A stretch of 58,278 nucleotides of DNA. It comes from Saccoglossus kowalevskii. Lineage: Eukaryota > Hemichordata > Enteropneusta > Harrimaniidae. The position numbers and the translations under genes were made by a program. The stretch's first letter is position 1; the number at the start of each line of letters is the position of its first letter. The notes under the pieces are model-generated. The model did no database searches. It saw nothing but the letters and a program-made list of their open reading frames with translations, and was not told the origin of the DNA. The DNA lies in NCBI RefSeq assembly GCF_000003605.2, contig NW_003120928.1, positions 248,180 through 306,457 of the forward strand, given 5' to 3'. Shown here piece by piece: positions 54,001-58,278 of the stretch.

Positions 54001-57000
54001 ACCTCCCTTGTCCACAAAACTATATGTTTTCGGAAAGCTTATTGTATGAATTTTAACATTTTGTTAGTATTTTATTTTTATGGACACTGTAGTTTGAAAT
54101 ATGCACAAAAATGTGCTTTTTTGGTCAAAAGTGATTTAAAAAAAATAGCTTCTAAACCATGCTTCTGTTTCCTGTCAAAATTGGTTTATGGGTACATCTG
54201 TTTACTATGAAGAAAGTGCCGTCTTAAAAACTGTCTACCAGTTGTTAATTTTGTAGGGAGGCAGCTCAGATTTCACTACTTCAAGTTTATGCATAAATTA
54301 ACACCCAGACTACTTGTCTGTACGATTGTTTTCAACCAAAAACAATGTCCCGACGGCGTTTTGAAGATAAACACATTGTCAATCATTTGTGAAAATTTCA
54401 AAACAAGAGGTCAAAGCGTCTAGGAGCTATTTATTTTTAATGTTCTGGGATGTGCACTAAAAAGAAGCTGAGATAATTGCTAATTTGCATAACAATTCAC
54501 TCAGTAAGAAGTTTGCTAATGCTCATAATTAAAATGGCTGTAACAGTTCCAAATTTAAATGTATTATCGTTTTGTTAAAAGTTAAATATAGTGCATAATA
54601 TGGAGATCCCGTCATCTCTTTTTTTCACCATGTTTCTTTTTTATTATTTATGTACAGCCTTGCTAAATCTTGCTAAGCAATCAAAAGAGAGAATGTTTGC
54701 ACCTGTTATCTATATTTTAAAATCGTTTTTTGAGTATGTTCCACTATTCACAATTGTACAAAATTTTAACAGTCTATAGCCAAGACTGTTTGAATAATAA
54801 AAAGCAAAAAATAAAAAAAATCACTCCAAAGTGCCGTACAACCTGCATCTCTACCTTAAAGGATACCTTAGTACATAATCAATCGATTGACAATAATCCT
54901 AGAAATCAATTAAAGCACCTAAAAATCCCACAAGAATAACTAAGAACACAAGTAAAAATCATAGCTGTTCGTAACAAACATAATGAAATTCAATGTTTTA
55001 ATACATGGGAGTGTATTATGTTACTAGTTACGTTCATCATGTATGGGAAATGACGTGTCTCTCGAATGTAAAGTATTCGTGTAACCAGCCTACGTATTTC
55101 AGTAATGGCAGCGGTACCATGCAATCCGATGCAGTGCATCGGCGAATCACACAAGATAGTGCACAGTGCAGCGAAACACCCTTTGGATCTCAGTAACCAT
55201 GGGCTTTGTTCTAGACCTAGTTGATAAAAAACTTTGCAGCAACCACAAGCGTGTACGTGCAATGATTCGAAGGACATGCAGTCTATTTACAATAAAAAAC
55301 GAATTCTCAGATGATTGCACGAACAAATTAGACAGTGGGTGTTTAATTTAAAATGAGATCGATAAATAATGTTTCAAAATAATTACTAAATGCTGTCACA
55401 CTACTAATATATGTTTAGACCAGAAATTAAGGAAGTTTCGAGCAAAATTGAAAATTAATATTATGTGTTCATTATTGTGTTTTCGTGCAGCTCAAATTTC
55501 AAAAAAATTGAAAAAAACAAAACACGTCAATATCATTTCTGTGTATAACTTCGCAGCCAAAAAGCATATTAACACCTTACCATTACTACAAATTAGTTCT
55601 GAAATAGACACACAGAATCAAGGAGTTTATTGTAGTGCTCATCATGGTACGCATGCGTGGTGTGACTATTGCTTTTATTTACGTTTTTGGTGTTTATGAT
55701 TGCACATGTTGCACTACGCACTCTCCTTTGCAGCAACCACAAGCGTGTACGTGCAATGATTCGAAGGACATGCAGTCTATTTACAATAAAAAACGAATTC
55801 TCAGATGATTGCACGAATAAATTAGACAGTGGGTGTTTAATTAAAAATTAGATCGATAAATGTTTCAAAATAATTACTAAATGCTGTCACAGTGAGTGCT
55901 CAGTACACTGTCATACACTACTAATATATGTTTAGATCATAATTTAAGGAAGTTTCGAGCAAAAATGGAAATTAATATTATGAGTTCATTATTGTGTTTT
56001 CGTGCAACTCAAATTTCAAAAAAATTAGAAAAAACAAAACATTATTTATCACCAAACAATATGTCATGCATGGGTATCTTAAATACATGTATGTGTTCTT
56101 ACCATAAAAATAAGCAGTCGCCGTCTCCACTTGGTTCCCCACTTGAAAATGGACGATATGTTCGTATCTCACCAGACAAGGTGACGACATCGTTTTTTAC
56201 CATCCGCTCACCTACCATTAATAATTCTCCAAGTAGCCCAAGCGCTGACATCGCGTCTTGCAAGGCACTAAGAACCGTTTCATTCGCTAGATCTACCAGC
56301 ATCATGTCCTGATCCATGCAAAATAACGCGGCATCTCTAACTGCCTTTTTATCAGTATGTATCTCATAATGGCCTTGGCCAGCTTTAGAATACAATTTGT
56401 AAAAGACAAAACATTAAAGTCGTTTCGTATTGATTCATGAATGAATGGATTTATAAATAAAACAATAATATGACAACGAATAAATAAATAAATTAAAAGT
56501 TGGATGCATGGACGGAAGAATGGATGGACAAATGACTGAATGAAAAGATCAGACCAGATCAGATCAGAATGGAGGTCAGTCATTCAGGTAAAAACAACTC
56601 AACATTGTACTTACGCGCTATTATAAACAGCCAAGTGATGAGGAGTGTATTAAATGTCAATATCATTTCTGTGTATAACTTCGAAGCCAAAAAGCAGCTT
56701 AACACCTTACCGTTACTACAAATTAGTTCTGAAATAGACACACAGAAACACGGAGTTCATTGTAGTACTCATCATGGTACGCCTGGGTGGTGTGACTATT
56801 GCCTTTATTTACGTTTTTGGTGTTTATGATTGCACTTGTTGCACTACGCACTCTCCTACATCGATGCGTCACATACTAAACCAGATTCATTAATGCAAAT
56901 TTATCTAATTCTATTGCCAAACATAGGAAACAAATAAAAACTGCCATTTGTGCATTCCTATGTACCAACTCATGTAAAAAGATGTTCGTGCCAAAGTTAC

Positions 57001-57095
57001 CATTATTCGCACCGAATTTTAAAAGAAGGTACTTACAGGTAGTGTGGTCCATTGCGCAGTACAGCTCATCACAGTAGGTTACACGTCTTAGTAGC
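26856..57095 (-). CDS. Polycystin-1-like receptor/channel (CTLD2-CCP5-REJ-GPS-PLAT-PKD), 32 exons
   Basis: Exons in coding order: 57095-57037, 56382-56103, 53115-53048, 52331-52028, 49166-49099, 47769-47590, 47089-46901, 46059-45880, 45702-45523, 45046-44861, 44033-44006, 43425-43256, 41649-41440, 40679-40372, 39499-39350, 39070-39014, 37990-37844, 37584-37491, 37375-37293, 37041-36802, 36488-36056, 35926-35709, 35219-34992, 34394-34221, 33907-33744, 33376-32689, 32332-32197, 31949-31738, 31307-31127, 30442-29768, 28565-27971, 27021-26856. All junctions are GT-AG and phase-compatible, about 2,350 codons. Polycystin-1 family proteins are 11-helix membrane proteins that sense extracellular cues, self-cleave at the GPS, and pair with polycystin-2 channels (family knowledge); sea-urchin REJ relatives act in the sperm acrosome reaction. 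No LRR, WSC, LDL-A or PKD Ig-like repeats are seen. The first and last exons are the least certain; the true 5' end may lie outside the window. Confidence 0.93.
27095..27430 (+). repeat. Interspersed repeat family C, copy 2
   Basis: Second copy of the repeat at 21425-21765, more than 60% alike by eye, lying in the last intron of the polycystin-like gene about 75 bp upstream (in transcript sense) of exon 32. Confidence 0.75.
27971..28565 (-). CDS. Polycystin-like exon 31: helices 9-11 with degenerate pore region
   Basis: The exon starts TYGNLRRLIEADERF and gives helix 9 (FICLLAVVYFMILITCIRIL), helix 10 (AFAILFFLTLFAFVHMFHLI), a pore-helix region (ADFKSWWTSAITLLSLVVN) and helix 11 (MLLVCFVMIEVWITLMLLLS). 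Where polycystin-2 channels have a Leu-Gly-Asp selectivity filter after the pore helix, this protein has VVNRLRINW with no Gly-Asp, as in polycystin-1 subunits. The donor is TATAG|GTACC. Reading through it reaches a TAA 11-13 bases later, at 27958-27960, an alternative C-terminus. Confidence 0.93.
29258..29469 (-). mobile_element. MITE family B, internally deleted inverted copy (212 bp)
   Basis: Left end TTAAGAGCGGTGGTCGTCG, right end CGACGACTACCACCCTTTAA; the interior matches the reverse complement of 2602-2908 but about 95 bp are missing. Lies in intron 30 of the polycystin-like gene. Confidence 0.8.
29768..31949 (-). CDS. Polycystin-like exons 28-30: helix 6, TOP/polycystin ectodomain, helices 7-8
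   Basis: Exon 31949-31738 carries helix 6 (IEDFVFCLILLLVITVIAS). Exon 31307-31127 gives YWQWMSETVIEAIFP and VGPVVLRQLRV, the start of the polycystin (TOP) domain. Exon 30442-29768 continues GCSIPLEIEDAAYKCHAKYS, NVSWTSY, PWIHSKILGLPVSS and the NNEGYMAIFGR loop, then two helices (VIFLLLVIYVVYRL and WYVVLVVFLLVVVDIFF). The G-P-x-x-LRQ-x-R-V and GGY-like Y-N-N-E-G-Y patterns are characteristic of the PKD channel family. In polycystin complexes the TOP domain forms a lid over the pore. Confidence 0.95.
30468..30565 (-). mobile_element. MITE family A, truncated copy 4
   Basis: Keeps the AACACACGCTAAAAACGC to GCATGCGCAGGTGACGAC part and lacks one end. It begins 26 bases from the acceptor of exon 30. 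Confidence 0.75.
30924..31072 (-). mobile_element. MITE family A, copy 5
   Basis: Retains TGACCCTCGTGG...GAGTTCCAAGCGACGATAAC, GCTCATGGGTAGACGCTTG and the right end GAAGACTTCCCCGCATTAA. More diverged than the others. Confidence 0.75.
32197..33376 (-). CDS. Polycystin-like exons 26-27: membrane helices 2-5 and cytoplasmic loop
   Basis: Exon 33376-32689 begins FDFTCYDWLAVDKSDGQIL and carries four hydrophobic segments: around LGCCIVFIYLSMITNAMFY, FSLGTIYISLICSLVSTPPS, CVIFAWILVFASIVIPAFF and EITSIVLSAFIVEPLQ. Between helices 3 and 4 is a highly charged loop (Ser/Asn/Asp/Lys). Exon 32332-32197 continues with ATALSMAIS and a second charged loop rich in Glu and Lys. EPLQ followed by Ala-rich sequence matches the conserved helix end in polycystin-1 proteins. 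Confidence 0.92.
33744..34394 (-). CDS. Polycystin-like exons 24-25: PLAT/LH2 domain
   Basis: Exon 34394-34221 encodes YIYQLTVYTSMVPTSGTKSK and IQFTLTGDDGESGVRDL. Exon 33907-33744 encodes CFSSGSVVSLYLTVPKSLGE, RYIRIWHDNS, DDASWYLNRVVVFDLQ. The order Y-x-V-x-T...GT...L-x-G-D-x-G-x-S...SLG...RIWHDN...W-x-L-x-x-V-V-V is the PLAT beta-sandwich. In polycystins this sits in the first cytoplasmic loop, right after the GPS helix, and contacts lipids and arrestin-type adaptors. Confidence 0.94.
34992..35926 (-). CDS. Polycystin-like exons 22-23: GPS autoproteolysis site and first membrane helix
   Basis: Exon 35926-35709 ends FCRYWNTTDEEWQSNGCS. Exon 35219-34992 begins VASYITSDSITCSCNHLTSF. Together they give the GPS pattern W-x4-GC...C-x-C-x-HLT-x-F; the HL-T cleavage tripeptide is intact, so self-cleavage is expected. 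About 25 residues on comes the first helix, VVLIVILAFFLIYVILTIYM, followed by the basic-acidic stop KKDKDD. The exon 23 donor (AGG|GTCGGT) is weak but is the one that matches the next exon's phase. Confidence 0.93.
36056..39499 (-). CDS. Polycystin-like exons 15-21: REJ tail and GAIN-like stalk
   Basis: Exons 39499-39350, 39070-39014, 37990-37844, 37584-37491, 37375-37293, 37041-36802 and 36488-36056. The protein here is mostly helical at first (RSSLINALFDLASVEYVF, SAHALLESADESINSMVL), then beta-rich (exon 21), which matches the GAIN domain that precedes a GPS. Exon 16 is only 57 nt and reads NSTDDYSRGDEQDIATVQQ. All boundaries are consensus except its weak acceptor (CATCACCGTAG). Conservation is low in this part of the family, so individual boundaries carry somewhat less weight. 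The intron 38% of the way through holds an assembly gap. Confidence 0.87.
38062..38230. repeat. (TAAA/CAAA)n microsatellite with assembly gap
   Basis: AAAC and AAAT tetranucleotide repeats flank 50 Ns (38167-38216), so true length is unknown. It sits in intron 16 of the polycystin-like gene and does not interrupt an exon. Confidence 0.95.
40045..40209 (+). mobile_element. MITE family A, copy 6 (best preserved)
   Basis: 165 bp, TTAA at both ends, left end TTAAAGCAGGGGAGTCGTCA, right end GTGACGACCCTCCCGCTTTAA read to its last 20 bases. The inverted ends pair over about 20-25 bases (CGTCACCTGCGCATGCG with CGCGTGCGCAAGTGACG). Confidence 0.85.
40372..41649 (-). CDS. Polycystin-like exons 13-14: core of the REJ module
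   Basis: Exon 41649-41440 encodes YLQAGEMYMLGVSGAIQ and ELPSGGSCSIQPTSG. Exon 40679-40372 encodes FVLQTGFVVTCIDWKDEG, a long variable loop, the ANYEVDVVVSVLDSYGGAS strand and ETILSIQ. The motif P-x-GG-x-C-x(I/V)-x-P-x-x-G followed by (L)-x-T-x-F-x-V-x-C-x-x-W is diagnostic of REJ modules in polycystin-1, PKDREJ and sea-urchin sperm receptors. Phases 1-1 and 1-0 fit the neighbours. Confidence 0.93.
42229..42260. repeat. Perfect 13-bp inverted repeat, 6-base loop
   Basis: ATTTAAGTGCGCC, loop CTCTTT, GGCGCACTTAAAT. Lies in polycystin-like intron 12, in a block (42060-42900) that looks inserted. Confidence 0.85.
42675..42797 (+). other. Short Cys-x2-Cys ORF, possible transposon remnant
   Basis: On the strand opposite the host gene, 40 codons from ATG: a basic stretch TTPRKKVSKVVLSP, then SSKTCVICNKSANHTGL and a stop. 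The CxxC plus His resembles the first half of a small zinc-binding motif such as those opening many transposase-associated proteins. The inserted block 42060-42900 around it supports a mobile origin, but I recognise no family. Confidence 0.3.
43256..44033 (-). CDS. Polycystin-like exons 11-12: 28-nt micro-exon and start of REJ module
   Basis: Exon 11 is only 28 nt (44033-44006), between TTTATTTCTTAG and GTAAGT. It supplies TPSPELQI and needs 1 base from exon 10 and gives 2 to exon 12, which is the only combination that keeps the frame. Exon 12 (43425-43256) continues CVTNCGEKINPS, VCTSC, FSWTLW and YESYITPG. The joined PELQIMCVTNCGEKINPS is a typical REJ start: a Cys-x3-Cys pair and the NPS motif. 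Confidence 0.9.
44861..45046 (-). CDS. Sushi/CCP domain 5 exon
   Basis: Read on the minus strand, this phase 1-1 exon encodes TCDRPPTPDNGFLVEDN, then FECFEDYYLAGNDSVLC, KYGKWAIEY and GQCLL. The usual Gly of GYY is Asp here, but the cysteine and Trp spacing is kept. It is the last sushi module before the REJ region and joins the 28-nt exon 11 in frame. Confidence 0.9.
45523..45702 (-). CDS. Sushi/CCP domain 4 exon
   Basis: A phase 1-1 exon encodes TCDAPTAPNNSQSLG, then FECNDGYYLSGENSSTC, AYGEWVPSELETC and SI. It has the same 180-nt length as domains 1 and 3 and shares the STCAYG(N/E)WVP block with domain 3. Confidence 0.92.
45880..46059 (-). CDS. Sushi/CCP domain 3 exon
   Basis: A phase 1-1 exon encodes TCDSPVIPPSSYIVENI, then IGCDDGFYLVGQDSSTC, AYGNWVPNNMEC and YI. 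It resembles domain 4 most closely (both have DSSTCAYG or NSSTCAYG followed by a Trp-Val-Pro), pointing to recent duplication of this module. Confidence 0.92.
46901..47089 (-). CDS. Sushi/CCP domain 2 exon
   Basis: A phase 1-1 exon encodes VPCDAPVIPDHSYL, then FGCNDGYY, TVCDNGIW and YCLI. Four cysteines with GYY and a Trp two residues after the third cysteine's loop identify the sushi fold. The donor is T|GTGAGT. Its phase lets it be inserted, lost or skipped without breaking the frame. Confidence 0.92.
47590..47769 (-). CDS. Sushi/CCP domain 1 exon
   Basis: A single phase 1-1 exon encodes DPCDEPPLTESVIKIGY, then LECNYGYY, MCQGKHEQW and PICAPG. The four cysteines, the Gly-Tyr-Tyr before the third and the Trp before the fourth are the sushi (complement control protein) signature. 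It follows lectin domain 2 directly. Sushi modules usually bind proteins or glycans at the cell surface; what this one binds is unknown. Confidence 0.93.
49099..52331 (-). CDS. Polycystin-like exons 4-5: C-type lectin domain 2
   Basis: Exon 52331-52028 (304 nt, phase 1 to 2) encodes a helical start, SACTNKGMNLV, YDGWIDLRNVDGNWVHSDG, the YNPDGSGQCAHLW end and a donor TG|GTAAGT. Exon 49166-49099 (68 nt, phase 2 to 1) completes it with EWDDTECSYVVEYICQG. The pattern WIDL..WV..DG..W..NP.G..GQC..LW...WDD..C...YIC is a classic C-type lectin fold. NPDGSGQ replaces the EPN/QPD sugar-specificity triplet. Exon boundaries and phases are identical to those of lectin domain 1, so the two domains arose by tandem duplication. 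Confidence 0.92.
50125..50480. repeat. Degenerate tandem repeat in polycystin-like intron 4
   Basis: Irregular units on the theme TTTCCACGCTAGTTTCACAC / TTTGCAC, roughly 24-30 bp. The 101-codon plus-strand frame here reflects the repeat. Confidence 0.7.
50900..51560. repeat. G-rich degenerate repeat tract
   Basis: Scattered imperfect repeats of AGGGCGGGAA-, GGGCAGGGCAG- and GGGAGGGGA-type words separated by T or A runs, standing out in an otherwise AT-rich intron. Confidence 0.5.
51648..51843. repeat. 63-bp direct repeat flanking a lectin-exon fragment
   Basis: A 63-base block at 51648-51710 recurs exactly at 51781-51843 (starts ATTGACTATTTCAATTAATT). The 70 bases between contain 51721-51778, which copies 52026-52083 of the lectin-2 exon with one mismatch in 58. 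Confidence 0.92.
51721..51778 (-). pseudogene. Partial duplicate of lectin-2 exon end
   Basis: On the minus strand it reads YQCWSLYNPDGSGQCTHLW, identical to the end of exon 4 except Ala to Thr. The GTAAGT donor was not copied (GGTTATC follows) and there is no acceptor, so it should not be spliced in. It is a recent, non-functional exon fragment. Confidence 0.85.
53048..56382 (-). CDS. Polycystin-like exons 2-3: C-type lectin domain 1
   Basis: Exon 56382-56103 (280 nt, phase 1 to 2) encodes HYEIHTDKKAVRDAALFCM, a central helix region, FSSGEPSGDGDC and LFLW. Exon 53115-53048 (68 nt, phase 2 to 1) supplies the end, LNDMSCTIPTVFACEPQ. Spliced, this gives the lectin-type order: helix with AALFC, EPSGDGDC, LW, then two cysteines closing the fold. 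The EPSGDGDC stretch resembles the EPN-type loop but lacks the Asn, so calcium and sugar binding are uncertain. The intron is 3 kb and contains the 0.92-kb inverted-repeat element and local duplicates. Confidence 0.9.
53939..54859. mobile_element. 0.92-kb inverted-repeat element (family D) with TTAA ends
   Basis: Left end TTAAGGTAGAGATGCAG (53939-53955) is the exact reverse complement of CTGCATCTCTACCTTAA (54843-54859). No transposase is visible. A related left end (TTAATGTAGAGATGCAGTTTA) occurs at about 57892 and runs toward the window edge. Sits in polycystin-like intron 2. Confidence 0.75.
55232..55523. repeat. Local duplication, block F copy 1
   Basis: Starts CTTTGCAGCAACCACAAGCG and ends in an AAAACAAAAC run. 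Nearly identical to 55726-56040. Confidence 0.9.
55526..55727. repeat. Local duplication, block G copy 1
   Basis: 202 bp, starts GTCAATATCATTTCTGTGTA, ends GCACTACGCACTCTCCT; recurs at 56656-56857 with the same length and only scattered substitutions. Confidence 0.9.
55726..56040. repeat. Local duplication, block F copy 2
   Basis: Second copy of block F, carrying an extra segment (AGTGAGTGCTCAGTACACTG) after the shared ATGCTGTCAC. Ends 63 bases before the 3' edge of lectin-1 exon 2. Confidence 0.9.
56656..56857. repeat. Local duplication, block G copy 2
   Basis: Second copy of block G, on the other side of lectin-1 exon 2 (56103-56382). Confidence 0.9.
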
Positions 57096-57142
57096 CTTAT
57101 TATTATGCAACAATTGGAAAAGCGTTGCGCTTTCTGATGCAT
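57037..57142 (-). CDS. Polycystin-like exon 1 candidate: leader of first lectin domain
   Basis: Reading on the minus strand, LLRRVTYCDELYCAMDHTT ends at a good donor (T|GTAAGTACC, phase 1) that joins the first lectin exon in frame. Two readings are possible. It may be an internal exon 57095-57037 after a weak acceptor (ATAATAAG). Or it may be the first coding exon starting at an in-frame ATG at 57142, which would give no signal peptide. A protein of this class needs a signal peptide, so I favour an internal exon with the true first exon further upstream or beyond 58278. Confidence 0.5.
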
Positions 57143-58278
57143 GTAATGAAATCTATTTTTATTATTTAAGAGATCTCAGCGGCTTAGATGTCGTCTAGTT
57201 GTGTTGATTAATTAATCAAATAACCTGTTGTGCTTCTGCGAATATAATATACAAATTAATGTTAGGTTAACCACAGCTTGTTAATTGTTTTCATACTTGT
57301 TAAACATTGGAAAATATTACGGCATACTTAAAATACCAAAATCAATAAAATAATAATATAGGTAATATATATTATTAAAGATAATTGTTTCACTGTTTTG
57401 TCCCATTACGCAAATTACGATTGAACCATTCTCTGACTTTTTTAATGATACTATCATCATTTTGTAATTCCGTTTAAATTTTGAATTTATAAAACCTTTT
57501 ATCTTAATAACACATCAATAACTAATCTATATTATATAAAGTGTTGAGCAGGTATATTGTAGGTATGTAAAAGGATCACGGAACATTTAACAAGCACTGT
57601 ACATACGTTCACAATTGTCTTGTATATGCTTATAAACTGATAATAAGCCACATAATAATCATAGTTCACTAACAAATAGTTCTATTCTAAATTTGTTTCC
57701 AGAATACAGATTTCGATAAAATATATATCAATATAAAACTTCTTTTATCGGGAACTGTATTCTGAAAACAAATAGGGTATAATATTGGACTAGTAAAAAG
57801 CAATCGCAAAAATTAAAAAAAAAGTTAAGTAATTATAATTCAAAAAGTAGTAACCCGATCTATGATTTAATTTCAAATTTGGATTCTACATTAATGTAGA
57901 GATGCAGTTTATTTGTGAATTTCAATCAAAAATAGTTTTTTTCGTTTTTTAATATAGATTTTTATCTAAAGAACATTCTGTGAAAATTTTACCAATGAAT
58001 TCTTATTGGAACACCGTTAAAATTGTTGGTTATTTGGATTGGATAACAATAAAAAACAAATTGCCTAATTCGCACGAGTAAGCAAATAACAGGACCTTTG
58101 ATTGACAATATGCAAATCGAGATTGTACGGGTCATAGTTCATTCATCACGCGCATGTGCAATTATTCTCAAATCAGTTCTCGCTCGCTAGCAAACCAAAC
58201 ATTATATTTCCTCAGCGTTTTTTCCTAATTTTTATCATTACATTGTGCGTGGTGTGAAAAGAAAGAGAGGTAGAAAAA
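57143..58278. other. AT-rich flank, no gene seen
   Basis: No exon with recognisable domain or signal peptide on the minus strand, although the polycystin-like gene should begin in or beyond this region. A family D repeat end lies at about 57892. Confidence 0.5.

Overview
The window is eukaryotic genomic DNA from an animal. It is AT-rich, its genes are split into many short exons with GT-AG introns, introns are full of small inverted-repeat elements, and there is one 50-base assembly gap. The protein architectures (a receptor-for-egg-jelly/polycystin-1 type channel with lectin and sushi modules, and a neprilysin) fit a marine invertebrate, perhaps a deuterostome such as a hemichordate, echinoderm or lancelet. 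The sequence alone does not fix the phylum.

Layout. 1-7603: intergenic, holding TTAA-ended MITE-like elements and a ~21-bp degenerate minisatellite. 7604-24592 (+): a complete 21-coding-exon M13 metallopeptidase (neprilysin-like), reconstructed in frame through every splice junction, 750 residues, with a signal peptide instead of the usual membrane anchor and an Asp-rich linker. 24593-26855: tail-to-tail intergenic gap with one MITE. 26856-57095 (-): a 32-exon polycystin-1-like gene of about 2,350 codons whose 5' end is uncertain. Its order from the N-terminus is two C-type lectin domains, five sushi/CCP domains, REJ module, GPS autoproteolysis site, first membrane helix, PLAT domain, further membrane helices, polycystin (TOP) ectodomain, channel-like region and a C-terminal coiled coil. 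57143-58278: AT-rich sequence with no gene seen.

How the genes work. The two genes converge and show no sign of acting together. The first should encode a secreted zinc peptidase trimming extracellular peptides. The second should encode an 11-helix cell-surface receptor/channel subunit with a carbohydrate- or ligand-binding ectodomain, self-cleaved at the GPS, probably pairing with a polycystin-2-type partner encoded elsewhere.

Repeats. At least five families of short interspersed elements are visible: two related TTAA-bounded MITE families (six and four copies), a ~0.92-kb inverted-repeat element, a CCTCTAGCG-ended element, and a ~340-bp interspersed repeat in two copies. There is also a local F-G-F-G duplication around the first lectin exon and a recent partial copy of a lectin exon inside an intron. 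All coordinates were read by eye; no database search was possible.
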